From positions 62,001-126,000 of the forward strand of contig NZ_JABURM010000005.1 of NCBI RefSeq assembly GCF_014762685.1: a stretch of DNA of 64,000 nucleotides. Reading direction: 5' to 3'. A program made the position numbers and the translations under genes. Of this stretch, positions 8,282 to 16,703 are shown one piece after another; within the stretch, counting starts at the first letter, position 1, and each line of letters starts with the position of its first letter. Below the pieces are notes generated by a model. It was given only the letters and a program-made list of their open reading frames with translations. It searched no databases and was not told where the DNA came from. Source of the stretch: Gracilimonas sp. (GTDB taxonomy: Bacteria; Bacteroidota; Rhodothermia; Balneolales; Balneolaceae).

Positions 8282-9499
8282 ATGAACATGCTGGCTAAAG
8301 ATTCAGGGATTTGGCAATGGGCCATATTCAGTTTTATACTGGCCGGAGTTACCGGTTTTCTGTATCGTCTGGGCTTTGTTACGGTGCTTCCCTTTGATCT
8401 GAATCTTGAAAATATTCGCCATGCTCATTCGCATCTAATGTTTTTTGGATGGGCTTCACTACTGCCGCTTTATCTTATTAAGATAGATTCCATACCCGGA
8501 TACCATGCTGCAATTGGTGCTCGTTTTATGAAATATTCACTATGGGCTGTACTGCTATTTGGTTTGATTTCATTTCCTTTCTTTTTTATCTGGGGCTATA
8601 AATCGGTTTCCATAGGTGATGCGAATCTACCCTTTTCAGTTATATTTTCCGGTTTGGTGATGGTAGGATGGTACGGATTTATGATTGGCTATCTGTTTAC
8701 GCGAAATCAAAAACATGACTTTGTCCCTAATGTTTGGTTTGAAGGAGCTTTAATGATGCTATTTATTAGCTCATTGGGCGCATGGGGAGTAGGGGCTGTG
8801 GAAATGCTGCACATCGGCGGGCCACTCTTAGGCAAAGCTCTCACACATTTTTTCCTGGCTACGTTTGTGGAAGGCTGGGTACTCTTAGTTTTATTGGGTT
8901 TGATCTATAAGGCTTTGAACTTGAAAGAAGATGATTTAGTGGTTTCACCGCTCGTTCTGGTAGGGTTGATTGCTATCGGTGCACCGCTGACATTTCCTTA
9001 TGGTATTTCTGAATCAATGTTGAGCCTTAACTTATCTGTAGCCGCACGGATGGGGGGTATTTTGATAGCTGAGGGGACGCTATTGTTTTTGTATTCTGTC
9101 TTTAGAAGCCGCCGTAAGTCGACATCCATTTGGATATGGCCGCTTTTATTTCTGGGGCTTAAGGCTGTAATGCAGCTGATAGCTTCGGTATCTCCCGCTG
9201 ATTTATGGCTGTCTGAGCATGGAGTTCGTGTTTTTTATCTGCATGTTTTATTACTGGGAGCTTTCACCACCGGTATGATCGGGTTTTTAAAACAAGACAG
9301 CTCCATCAATAACGCATATTTTTATGGAGTACTGGTGTCGGTTAGCATCGTACTCATCAGCTTAATTTTGTTGACAAGTTTCTGGCCTGCGTTTCTGAGT
9401 GGCGTGTGGATATATTACGGATTGGCGGTAACCGCATTATTACCGGTGATTGCTGTATTAGTGTTCTGGTTAAAACTGAATAAAACCATTGTGCATTGA
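8282..9499 (+). CDS. Multi-helix membrane protein resembling haem-copper oxidase subunit I
   Basis: This 405-aa protein has about 11-12 hydrophobic segments and no signal peptide. RHAHSHLMFFGW (His47, 49, 51) resembles helix II of haem-copper oxidases, where a His binds the low-spin haem. FYLHVLLLGAFTTGM (His321) resembles helix X with the opposing haem ligands. THFFLATFVEGW (His189, Glu197) recalls the Glu-rich helix VI of NO reductases. The HH pair for CuB is not visible. It is not a standard NnrS protein or oxidase. A haem-binding membrane protein in NO metabolism is inferred from motifs and context; two small related proteins follow on the same strand. Confidence 0.6.
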   Translation: MNMLAKDSGIWQWAIFSFILAGVTGFLYRLGFVTVLPFDLNLENIRHAHSHLMFFGWASLLPLYLIKIDSIPGYHAAIGARFMKYSLWAVLLFGLISFPFFFIWGYKSVSIGDANLPFSVIFSGLVMVGWYGFMIGYLFTRNQKHDFVPNVWFEGALMMLFISSLGAWGVGAVEMLHIGGPLLGKALTHFFLATFVEGWVLLVLLGLIYKALNLKEDDLVVSPLVLVGLIAIGAPLTFPYGISESMLSLNLSVAARMGGILIAEGTLLFLYSVFRSRRKSTSIWIWPLLFLGLKAVMQLIASVSPADLWLSEHGVRVFYLHVLLLGAFTTGMIGFLKQDSSINNAYFYGVLVSVSIVLISLILLTSFWPAFLSGVWIYYGLAVTALLPVIAVLVFWLKLNKTIVH

Positions 9500-9580
9500 T
9501 AAATTTTGGGGTTAATTTGATTATCAGCTGTTTGTTATACTTGGAACAGTTAAGCAATAAATCAGGGAGCTAATCAAATT

Positions 9581-10018
9581 ATGCCGCTAATTACCCGCTT
9601 ATTTATAAAATCAGGGATGATCTTTTTCCTGATATCTTTACTGATTGGTATTGCGTCTCAAATCAAAGGCTTCTCATTCCCGGCTATTGCTCCATTGTTT
9701 TGGCATACACTTATGCTGGGTTGGATTACCCAAATCATAATGGGCGTTTCTATGTGGATGTTTCCGGGACGGGTTAAAGAAGAGAATTTTCAAAATCAAA
9801 AATGGGGATGGATAGCTTTTGCATGCTTGAACGTGGGTTTAGGACTTCGCATAATCGCTGAACCGTTTTTAAATATATCGGAAGCAAAATTATGGGAGAT
9901 TCTGCTCGTTTTTTCTGCCATTTTTCAGTTTATAGCTGTTATGGCCTATGTGACTGAGATTTGGCCGCGGGTGATGTCGAAGAGTCAGCGCAGAAAGAAG
10001 AAAAAAGAAGGAGCTTGA
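9581..10018 (+). CDS. Four-helix membrane protein, first of a tandem pair
   Basis: This 145-aa protein has four hydrophobic segments (about 12-28, 40-62, 72-92, 103-123) and a lysine-rich C-terminus. Segment two, LFWHTLMLGWITQIIMGVS with WMFPG after it, has the His...GW...Q...G..W..P pattern of oxidase/NO reductase helices II-III. It shares the start MPLI(T/S)RL and this pattern with the next gene, which starts 2 bp after its stop, so the pair probably arose by duplication. It may act as part of a haem-binding membrane complex with the 405-aa protein. No family name is assigned. Confidence 0.6.
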   Translation: MPLITRLFIKSGMIFFLISLLIGIASQIKGFSFPAIAPLFWHTLMLGWITQIIMGVSMWMFPGRVKEENFQNQKWGWIAFACLNVGLGLRIIAEPFLNISEAKLWEILLVFSAIFQFIAVMAYVTEIWPRVMSKSQRRKKKKEGA

Positions 10019-10019
10019 A

Positions 10020-10427
10020 ATGCCTCTCATTTCCCGCTTAATGATAAAACTGTCGCTGATATATTTGGTTCTGGGTGTAACCATCGGTGCGTTAATGCTT
10101 GTCAATAAAGCCTGGCTGATCTCGCCGATACTATGGTTTGTAATACCCATCCACATCGAGTTTTTGATCTTTGGATGGATTATTCAATTTACCCTCGGCG
10201 TTGCCTATTGGATATTGCCCCGCTTCCTGGAATCTAAAGGAAGAGGCAACAAGTACCTTGCCTGGCTGATGGTTTTGTTTTTGAATGCCGGAATTTTATT
10301 GGTGGCCTTCTCCGGGTATGGATTGGGGAGATCGTTCGCTTTGACCGGGAGGATATTTGAGATGCTGGCGGTTGTTTTGTTTATTTCGTTGCATTGGAAA
10401 AGGGTGGTGACGTACAACCGGGGTTAG
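10020..10427 (+). CDS. Four-helix membrane protein, second of a tandem pair
   Basis: This 135-aa paralogue of the preceding product starts one base after its stop codon, so translation is probably coupled. It has four hydrophobic segments, with PIHIEFLIFGWIIQFTLGVA and YWILPRF in segment two giving the same H...GW..Q..G..W..P pattern. Histidine at about residue 45 is the likeliest haem ligand. The function is unknown; the context suggests a component of NO or respiratory electron transfer. It ends the plus-strand run before the convergent cytochrome gene. Confidence 0.6.
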   Translation: MPLISRLMIKLSLIYLVLGVTIGALMLVNKAWLISPILWFVIPIHIEFLIFGWIIQFTLGVAYWILPRFLESKGRGNKYLAWLMVLFLNAGILLVAFSGYGLGRSFALTGRIFEMLAVVLFISLHWKRVVTYNRG

Positions 10428-10583
10428 CCCAAAAAGAAACTTTAAGCGTCTAACGGACCTTGAAGCGCTCGGTGTTTTTTCAAATCAGGACTCAATCTAA
10501 TTACGGCAACGCCTGGGGAAGCTTAAGCACATTCCAGGGTTGCTTTCTTTGCAATCTCGTAATAGGAATATGGGTAAATATTT

Positions 10584-11054
10584 TTATTGAGCTTGTTGCT
10601 GAAGGTCTTCCCTCAGAGAAGTAAACCATGACGATAGTTTCTGCCGCTCTTGATTGCTGAGCCGGGCATCAGCATGAATCCATGTATAGGAGGGAAGCGG
10701 CATTTCTTCGGCATCAACCAATTCAATGGCCTCTTCCAATTTATGATCAGCGCGATCGGCGGGATAATCTGCCCACATCGATAAATTGAATTCATCCCGC
10801 CCTTCATCAATATGATCTTGCAGCCACCAGGATATGGGTTCGATATTTGAGTACCAAGGATAGCTGGTTTTATAAGAATGACAATCATAACAGGCACTTT
10901 GTATGATAGCCGATATTTCTTGTGAAGGCTGGTGAATTGTTAAAAAGTCTTTTGAACTGTCGTATTCCGGAACGGAAGTATCAGGGCTGAAAAACTGCAG
11001 GACGATTAAAAGAAGGGCTAAACCAAGCAGTATTTTTGAGGATAGAGAATTCAT
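10584..11054 (-). CDS. Membrane-anchored haem-binding (Haem_bd) c-type cytochrome
   Basis: This 156-aa protein has an N-terminal membrane anchor (about 7-22) and one c-type haem motif, CYDCH, at 55-59, followed by SYKTSYPWYSNIEPISWW as in the Haem_bd family common in Bacteroidota. EMPLPSYTWIHADARLS supplies a likely Met axial ligand near the C-terminus. It would carry one electron at the periplasmic face. It stands alone between convergent and downstream genes, so its partner is not shown. Confidence 0.85.
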   Translation of the reverse strand: MNSLSSKILLGLALLLIVLQFFSPDTSVPEYDSSKDFLTIHQPSQEISAIIQSACYDCHSYKTSYPWYSNIEPISWWLQDHIDEGRDEFNLSMWADYPADRADHKLEEAIELVDAEEMPLPSYTWIHADARLSNQERQKLSSWFTSLREDLQQQAQ

Positions 11055-11141
11055 AATTACTCCTTTTTTTAGAATGTATTACAAAAAAAGAAGAGTTCCG
11101 TGTAAATAATTATAAATGCTGATATTTAGAACAGGACTAAA

Positions 11142-11516
11142 TTAAAGCTTCACAATTTTACGCCCAAAGGGAAGCAATGCTACCGAAGCCAGTTTAAAGT
11201 GTTGCCTGGCGAAAGGGATTCCGATGATGGTAATGAATAAAATCACCCCAAAAAAAAGATGAGTGGCGGCAATCCAGATTCCCCCAATGAGTATCCAGAG
11301 GATATTCATGCTGATAGAAAGGCAGCCATCGGCTTTTTCATTGAGGATGGTTTTCTTGCCAAAGGGAAACAGGGAAAGTTTGGCTAGTTTGAAAGTCTGG
11401 ATTCCAAAAGGAATTCCGATGATGGTGAGACATAGAATCGCGCCCGATATTACATATTCAATGGCTACAAAAAGACCGCCAAAAATAAACCAAATAATAT
11501 TTCCAAGGGTATTCAC
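11142..11516 (-). CDS. YccF-family inner membrane protein
   Basis: This 124-aa protein contains two copies of the YccF/DUF307 repeat, each with a hydrophobic helix followed by TIIGIPFG or TIIGIPFAR and a short KLA.l.lFPFG tail. That is the family signature. About four membrane segments are expected. YccF is widespread but its function is unknown. It is the last gene of a minus-strand group with the DUF302, OsmC and thioredoxin genes, though the 100-bp gap may mean a separate transcript. Confidence 0.85.
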   Translation of the reverse strand: MNTLGNIIWFIFGGLFVAIEYVISGAILCLTIIGIPFGIQTFKLAKLSLFPFGKKTILNEKADGCLSISMNILWILIGGIWIAATHLFFGVILFITIIGIPFARQHFKLASVALLPFGRKIVKL

Positions 11517-11617
11517 AAGCAGAGAGCTGATTTTAAATTAAAAAGAGATAAAGTTCTGACGAATGTATCTCCTTGAAAAGAAAATAGCAGAATATTTTTA
11601 GCGATTTCAGCAGATGC

Positions 11618-12004
11618 TTACAATCGGTCGATTACTTTTTTGAGCATACCGCGAACGGTATCAGCCACTTCACCAAGCTCATTGTTTTCGATGGCCTGCA
11701 TGGATGCAACCGGATCAACAGCAGAGACTTCCACCTTACCGTTATCATGTTCCTGAACAATGACGTTGCATGGAAGCATCAGTCCAATATGTCCTTCAGC
11801 CTGCAAAGCTTTGTAAGCGTTGGGAGGATTACATGCCCCAAGAATTCGGTATTTCCTGAAATCCACATCAAGCTTTTTCTTCAGCGTTTCTTTGATATCA
11901 ATTTCGGTAAGTACACCGAATCCCTCTTCCTTAAGAATTGCAGTCGTTTTTTCAATGGCTTCATCAAAGTTTAAATCTAATATTTTACTAAAATGATATG
12001 ACAT
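11618..12004 (-). CDS. DUF302 domain protein
   Basis: This 128-aa soluble protein matches the DUF302 pattern: KTTAILKEEGFGVLTEIDIKETL, then ILGACNPPNAYKALQAE, then GLMLPCNVIVQEHDNGKV. The two conserved Cys in the GACNP and LPCNV motifs are present and could bind metal or a thiol. DUF302 proteins often sit in sulfur or thiol-stress clusters, in line with the thioredoxin and OsmC genes just upstream on this strand. The precise role is unknown. Confidence 0.9.
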   Translation of the reverse strand: MSYHFSKILDLNFDEAIEKTTAILKEEGFGVLTEIDIKETLKKKLDVDFRKYRILGACNPPNAYKALQAEGHIGLMLPCNVIVQEHDNGKVEVSAVDPVASMQAIENNELGEVADTVRGMLKKVIDRL

Positions 12005-12111
12005 AGGATTTTTTGATTTTTTATTGATGATTTTGATGTGCCACTAAAACTCGAAAGCACTAAAAATGGATTTTTCCTTTCGTGTTTTAGAGATTTCGTG
12101 GCGTTAAAATT

Positions 12112-12564
12112 TTATCCACCCACGGCAACCAGTACTTCCGGTTCCAACTTCACTTCTGTTTTGATGGAGCGGGTGATCAGACAGGCTTCTTCGGCCTTTT
12201 GTAAAATCCGGAGCGCCTTTTCTTTTTGATTTTCATCCATAATAACCAATTTTGGCCGCAGGATAATTTCGGTCATGGCAAATTTACCGGATTCGTTGCT
12301 CATAGTTCCGGTTGCCGGCACGGAAAGCTCTTCATACTTCAGCTTTGAGTATTCTGCAATGGCTGTAAACGTGGTCATAAAGCAACTGCTGACCGAGGCT
12401 ACAAACAGGTGCTCAGGACTCCAGATTTCTTCAACTCCGCCGGGGAATTCAGGTGGGGTAGCCACTTCAATGGTATCATTTAGTTTATTGGATCGAAGTG
12501 TGCCTTGACGGCCTTCATCCCACTTCAGTTCAACATCGTAAGTATGTTTTACCAATTCACTCAT
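12112..12564 (-). CDS. OsmC-family peroxiredoxin-like protein
   Basis: This 150-aa protein belongs to the OsmC/Ohr fold, which reduces organic hydroperoxides or handles persulfides through two cysteines. The peroxidatic Cys61 lies in SVSSCFMTTF and the second in EEACLITRSIK near residue 128, both at the usual places. Its start overlaps the thioredoxin stop by 4 bp (ATGA), so the two are translated together and thioredoxin may be its reductant. Confidence 0.92.
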   Translation of the reverse strand: MSELVKHTYDVELKWDEGRQGTLRSNKLNDTIEVATPPEFPGGVEEIWSPEHLFVASVSSCFMTTFTAIAEYSKLKYEELSVPATGTMSNESGKFAMTEIILRPKLVIMDENQKEKALRILQKAEEACLITRSIKTEVKLEPEVLVAVGG

Positions 12565-12887
12565 CGCTGCTCCAGTTGTTGTTCAATAATTTGCTTTAAC
12601 TGTGGCATTTGTACAACACCGGCTTGTTGCCAAAGCAGTTCTCCTTTATGGAAAAGGATCAGGTTCGGAATACCGCGAACTTGGTATTTGATGGCAACAT
12701 CAGGATTTCGCTCGGTATCAACTTTGATGATGTTGAGTTTGTCGCCCATTTCATGTTTTAACTGTTGCAAAATGGGTGTCATCATTTTGCAAGGAGCACA
12801 CCAGTCGGCATAAAAATCAACTAATACGGGCACCTCGTCATTAATGATTTCTGAAAATGATTTTTGTTTGGTTTCTGTATTTTCCAT
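12561..12887 (-). CDS. Thioredoxin
   Basis: This 108-aa cytosolic thioredoxin has the active site WCAPCKM (Cys30, Cys33), the cis-proline segment RGIPNLILFHKG and the DFYADW strand. It reduces disulfides, here probably the OsmC protein encoded next with a 4-bp overlap. It lies 8 bp after the small membrane protein gene, so it belongs to the same operon downstream of the GTGA(N6)TCAC site. Confidence 0.95.
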   Translation of the reverse strand: MENTETKQKSFSEIINDEVPVLVDFYADWCAPCKMMTPILQQLKHEMGDKLNIIKVDTERNPDVAIKYQVRGIPNLILFHKGELLWQQAGVVQMPQLKQIIEQQLEQR

Positions 12888-12895
12888 GTTTGTAA

Positions 12896-13153
12896 TTATT
12901 TAATCTCTTTAAATTCTGGTTCTGAACTATCATTTACACTTTCAACAGGGGATTTCTGGGGAACTCCACAAGATTGAGATACCATACATCCGGTATTGGT
13001 GACAGCCTGGAAAATGAAAAAAGCACTGAAAAACCCGGTAAGGGTATCCTCATGCAAAATAGCCATGACGGCTAAAAACACCCCTACAGACAGAGCTACC
13101 CATCGCATGGTATGCCAATTCGTAAATAGTTTTTGTTTAATCATCGAGCTCAT
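12896..13153 (-). CDS. Small DUF2892/YgaP-like membrane protein
   Basis: The ORF extends to 13219, but an ATG at 13153 (85 aa) is preferred because the Crp-type palindrome at 13213-13226 lies upstream of it and family similarity starts at the hydrophobic part; ATG 13144 is also possible. WHTMRWVALSVGVFLAVMA and GFFSAFFIFQAVTNTGC are two membrane helices. They are followed by CMVSQSCGVP, a Cys pair that could handle sulfur or metal. Such proteins often accompany thioredoxin/rhodanese genes. It leads the operon with thioredoxin and OsmC. Confidence 0.7.
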   Translation of the reverse strand: MSSMIKQKLFTNWHTMRWVALSVGVFLAVMAILHEDTLTGFFSAFFIFQAVTNTGCMVSQSCGVPQKSPVESVNDSSEPEFKEIK

Positions 13154-13212
13154 AGTCTTTAGATAACCTTTTATTGTGAAGACAATATTAATCACCTTTT
13201 CTGCTAAACTCA

Positions 13213-13226
13213 GTGACAATTATCAC
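13213..13226. promoter_or_regulatory. Crp/Fnr-type site GTGACAATTATCAC
   Basis: The arms GTGA and TCAC with a 6-bp centre match the core of Crp-family operators. The site lies 59 bp upstream of the preferred start of the thioredoxin operon and just after the Crp/Fnr gene, whose recognition helix (REVISR) has the Glu..Ser-Arg arrangement that reads GTGA/TTGA half-sites. The same 14 bases occur in reverse complement at 34824-34837. Confidence 0.5.
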
Positions 13227-13277
13227 ACAAGAACACTGAACATCCAACAAGGAACATCGAAGGTTGAAAGAAGGGTA

Positions 13278-13883
13278 TTATGGATGTTCAGTCAGCGAAA
13301 TTCGGTTTCTGCCGAGTTCGACGAGTCCTTCGGTTTCCATTTGTTTGAGCAGGCGGGAGATGACCTCACGTGCGGTTCCCAGTTCCTGCGCCAATTGCTC
13401 ATGGGTTATTTTGATGTCTTTAGAGCCGGACACTTTTGCTTTTTTCTGCAGGAATTGCAGCAAGCGTTCATCCATCTTTTTGAAGGCGATGGCATTTACC
13501 ACTCCAAGTAATTCCTCAAATCGTTTGTGATAAATCTGAAATACATAATTCAGCCATTTCGGATCTTTGCTCATCAATTCCCGAACCTTTTCAATGGTGA
13601 TAAAAACAACTTCAGTTTCTTCCTCGGCGATGGCTTTTACTTTACTCGTATCGTTATATAAGGCAGCGAGAAATGACATTACACAGGTATCCCCTGGTTG
13701 TAGGTAATATAAGACCATTTCCCTGTAATCATCATCAGATTGCATCACTTTTAAACTGCCTTTGATTACAATGGGGATGGAACGGACCGGCGCATCTTCA
13801 CTGACAATCTCATCTCCGGTTTGGAAAGTTTTGGTAATTCCAAGTTCAGAAAGGGCATTTGCATTAGGAAGCAGCTGATTCAT
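13278..13883 (-). CDS. Crp/Fnr-family transcriptional regulator
   Basis: This 201-aa protein has a cyclic-nucleotide-binding fold at about 10-120 and a C-terminal winged helix with EQLAQELGTAREVISRLLKQM. It lacks the N-terminal cysteines of Fnr, so it does not carry Fnr's Fe-S cluster, and the effector is unknown. In this group the recognition helix E..SR predicts a GTGA or TTGA half-site, which is present 52 bp downstream of its stop. It probably controls the thiol-stress operon that follows on the same strand. Confidence 0.9.
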   Translation of the reverse strand: MNQLLPNANALSELGITKTFQTGDEIVSEDAPVRSIPIVIKGSLKVMQSDDDYREMVLYYLQPGDTCVMSFLAALYNDTSKVKAIAEEETEVVFITIEKVRELMSKDPKWLNYVFQIYHKRFEELLGVVNAIAFKKMDERLLQFLQKKAKVSGSKDIKITHEQLAQELGTAREVISRLLKQMETEGLVELGRNRISLTEHP

Positions 13884-14086
13884 AAATGAATAATTGGTTA
13901 AGTGAAAAACTTAAACTACCAAAAGTGAAGATCAGTATCCCTTTAAAGATTCAGAAATTGTTTAGAGATCCATGCGTGCAAATTGGCTGCAATAGAATCT
14001 ATATCTCTAATCAAACTAATTATAAATAACTGGGGGAGGAAGTGTTATAAGGGAAATTCATACATCCTTCATATAAAAAAGGCATA

Positions 14087-14110
14087 ATAAAAGACATTTA
14101 TGTCTTAATA
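14087..14110. promoter_or_regulatory. Operator candidate E: ATAAAAGA(N8)TCTTAATA before the nos operon
   Basis: The arms share AAGA(N8)TCTT with the other sites; the spacer is CATTTATG, which also makes AAGACAT(N2)ATGTCTT a perfect inverted repeat. It ends 21 bp before the cytochrome c start. The left arm matches the AATTAAGA consensus at only 5 of 8 positions, so it is the weakest member after site D. Confidence 0.55.
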
Positions 14111-14131
14111 ACGAAGATAAGTCAGATCATC

Positions 14132-14608
14132 ATGAAACTCACAAAAATATCTATTTCTGCAGTGATAACCCTTGCTTTTTTATTCCATGGGTGCGGAGGG
14201 AACAATGGAGAACAGAAGCAACAGAGCAATAAAACTGTACAAGAAAATGAAAGTGGGTTAACCGCTTTTGAATTAGAGCATGGTATAGGTCCTGTATCAG
14301 AGACCATCTCATTAGGGGATGAAGTCGATATGGAGCTGGTTCAAAAGGGTAAAGAAATTTTTGAGCTTAAATGTTCTGCATGCCATAAAGTGAATGAACG
14401 TTATATAGGACCTGCAATGAATGATGTGCTCGACCGTCGATCTCCAACCTATGTAATGAATATGATCTTGAACCCGGACGGAATGACAAAAAACCATCCG
14501 GAAGCCAAGAAATTACTTCAGGAATATATGAGTCCCATGCCTAATCAGGGACTTACTCAGGAAGAGGCGAGGGCTATTGTTGAGTTTTTTGCCTCAGACT
14601 TAGAATAA
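14132..14608 (+). CDS. c-type cytochrome lipoprotein, likely electron donor to NosZ
   Basis: This 158-aa protein starts with a lipoprotein signal (LFHGC lipobox, Cys at about 21), then a low-complexity Gln/Asn linker and a class I cytochrome c domain. The haem motif is CSACH, and the Met ligand is probably in EYMSPMPNQGL. The YIGPAMNDVLDRRSP loop is typical of nos-linked cytochromes. It lies 46 bp upstream of nosZ with an operator before it, so it is likely the periplasmic donor passing electrons to the CuA site of NosZ. Confidence 0.88.
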   Translation: MKLTKISISAVITLAFLFHGCGGNNGEQKQQSNKTVQENESGLTAFELEHGIGPVSETISLGDEVDMELVQKGKEIFELKCSACHKVNERYIGPAMNDVLDRRSPTYVMNMILNPDGMTKNHPEAKKLLQEYMSPMPNQGLTQEEARAIVEFFASDLE

Positions 14609-14654
14609 CGAATTTTAATACTCAGTCAACCCACCAATCAAAAACAGGAATACT

Positions 14655-16628
14655 ATGAAAAAACAAATGTACAGCCATCGGTTTTGGATGCTTCCTGCTG
14701 TTGTACTGATAAGCATCACGCTTTTCGGTTGTAATGGCAATGGTAATTTCAGTTCCAACTCAGATGCAGCGCAAAAAGTATATGTAGCTCCAGGTGAGCT
14801 CGACGAATTTTACGGATTTATGTCCGGCGGATATAACGGACAGCTTGGAGTGTATGGACTGCCTTCGGGGCGACACATATTTACAATCCCTGTATTTTCG
14901 CAAGCTCCCGTTAATGGATATGGTTACAGTGAAGAGAGTAAGGCCATGCTTAACACGACTCATGGATTTGTACCCTGGGGAGATTCTCACCACCCGGAGC
15001 TTTCCCAAACCAATGGAGAAACAGACGGGCGATGGATTTTCATCAACGAGAATAACACACCACGTGTAGCTCGTATCGGTCTTGATGAATTCAAGACTCA
15101 GGAGATTATTGAAATCCCTAACTCAGCCGGTAATCACGCTTCGGCTTTTGTAACGCCAAATACAGAGTATGTGTCTGCCGCAACCCGATTCAGTATCCCA
15201 ATGGATGAGGATATGAACAATATGGATGTGTCTATTGATTCATACAAGGATACTTTCAGGGGAACACTCTCTTTTATTAAAGTATCCGAAGAGGGTAAAA
15301 TGAACATCGACTTTCAGATCCTGATGCCGGGCTTCGATTATGACTTGTCTCACTCCGGTAAAGGACCATCTGACGGTTGGGCATTTTTTACCAGCTACAA
15401 CAGTGAAATGGCGCATAGCTTACTCGAGATAAATGCTTCTAAAAATGATAAGGACTTTATCGCGGCTATTAACTGGAGGAAAGCTGCTGAGTACGTGAAA
15501 GAAGGTAAAGGGAAAATGATGCCCGGCAAGCACGTGCGTAACTATATAGATCATGAGGAAGGTGGAATAGCCAAATCTGAGACTATTAACGAAGTACGTA
15601 TTCTTGATCCACGGGAACTGGAAGGTATCGTTTATTTCCTTCCTACCCCTAAATCTCCACACGGGGTAGATGTTGATCCTACCGGCCAATACATAATTGC
15701 AGGTGGTAAGCTTTCAACCGTGATTCCGGTTCACTCTTTTGCCAAAATGATAGAAGCGATTGAGAATGAGGATTTCGAAGGTGAAGTGATGGGGATTCCC
15801 GTGTTGAAATATGATTCTATCCTTCATGGTGAAGTGGAAGATCCCGGCTTAGGACCTTTGCACACAGAATTTGACGGTAAAGGTTATGCTTACACCACCG
15901 CCTTCATTTCTTCTGAAATTGTGAAGTGGGATATTGAAAATACTCAGGTTGTAGATCGGATTGATACCTACTATTCACCGGGTCACCTTATGATACCGGG
16001 TGGAGACAGTCAGAAACCGGACGGTAAATATCTGGTTGCTTTGAATAAGATCACCAAAGACCGATACCTCCCAACGGGCCCTGAAATGTTCCATTCAGCT
16101 CAGTTGATTGATATTTCCGGCGACAAAATGCAGCTGCTGCTTGACTTCCCAACCGAAGGAGAACCACACTACGCGCAGGGTATTGCTGCCGAGAAAGTTA
16201 TAAAAAATCAGAAGCGGTTCTATAAGCTTGAAGAGAACACTCACCCATTTCGTGCAACAAGTGAAGCTCAAACTAAAATTGAGCGAAACGGAAACGAAGT
16301 TCATGTTTACATGACCACCATCCGTAGTCACTTTGCCCCTGATAATATTGAGGGAATTAAAGTAGGTGACAAGGTCTACTTTCATGTAACGAATCTTGAG
16401 CAGGATTGGGATGTTCCGCATGGTTTTGCGATCAAAGGTGCAAACAATGCTGAACTTCTCATTATGCCGGGTGAAACCCTGACCTTAACCTGGGAGCCTA
16501 AAGAAACGGGTGTATTCCCATTCTACTGTACAGACTTCTGTTCAGCGCTTCACCAGGAAATGCAGGGTTATGTGAGAGTATCACCAGAGAACTCTGACAT
16601 TGATTTTAAATATGGAACTGGTCAATGA
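14655..16628 (+). CDS. nosZ: Nitrous-oxide reductase, Sec-dependent (clade II)
   Basis: NosZ reduces N2O to N2 in the periplasm. The 657-aa protein has a Sec-type signal ending in a lipobox (LFGCNG), not the twin-arginine signal of clade I. The beta-propeller keeps the histidine motifs of the CuZ site: WGDSHHPE, AGNHASAF, SPHGVDVDP, GPLHTEFD, SPGHLMIPGG and MFHSAQL. The C-terminal cupredoxin domain has the CuA ligands in FYCTDFCSALHQEM: Cys625, Cys629, His633, Met636, plus His in DVPHGFA. All expected ligands are present, so it should be active. A terminator-like hairpin follows, before the accessory genes. Confidence 0.97.
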   Translation: MKKQMYSHRFWMLPAVVLISITLFGCNGNGNFSSNSDAAQKVYVAPGELDEFYGFMSGGYNGQLGVYGLPSGRHIFTIPVFSQAPVNGYGYSEESKAMLNTTHGFVPWGDSHHPELSQTNGETDGRWIFINENNTPRVARIGLDEFKTQEIIEIPNSAGNHASAFVTPNTEYVSAATRFSIPMDEDMNNMDVSIDSYKDTFRGTLSFIKVSEEGKMNIDFQILMPGFDYDLSHSGKGPSDGWAFFTSYNSEMAHSLLEINASKNDKDFIAAINWRKAAEYVKEGKGKMMPGKHVRNYIDHEEGGIAKSETINEVRILDPRELEGIVYFLPTPKSPHGVDVDPTGQYIIAGGKLSTVIPVHSFAKMIEAIENEDFEGEVMGIPVLKYDSILHGEVEDPGLGPLHTEFDGKGYAYTTAFISSEIVKWDIENTQVVDRIDTYYSPGHLMIPGGDSQKPDGKYLVALNKITKDRYLPTGPEMFHSAQLIDISGDKMQLLLDFPTEGEPHYAQGIAAEKVIKNQKRFYKLEENTHPFRATSEAQTKIERNGNEVHVYMTTIRSHFAPDNIEGIKVGDKVYFHVTNLEQDWDVPHGFAIKGANNAELLIMPGETLTLTWEPKETGVFPFYCTDFCSALHQEMQGYVRVSPENSDIDFKYGTGQ

Positions 16629-16647
16629 TGATTTGATTTTCTTCACT

Positions 16648-16678
16648 GCTGGGGAGTTGAAACCTCCCCAGCTTTTTT
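16648..16678 (+). terminator. Intrinsic terminator/attenuator after nosZ
   Basis: GCTGGGGAG (16648-16656) pairs perfectly with CTCCCCAGC (16664-16672) around a 7-nt loop and is followed by six T. It lies between nosZ and the accessory genes, so it probably lowers their expression relative to nosZ rather than ending the operon. Confidence 0.85.
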
Positions 16679-16703
16679 AAATTTATTTTTAAACGAGGTA
16701 ACT

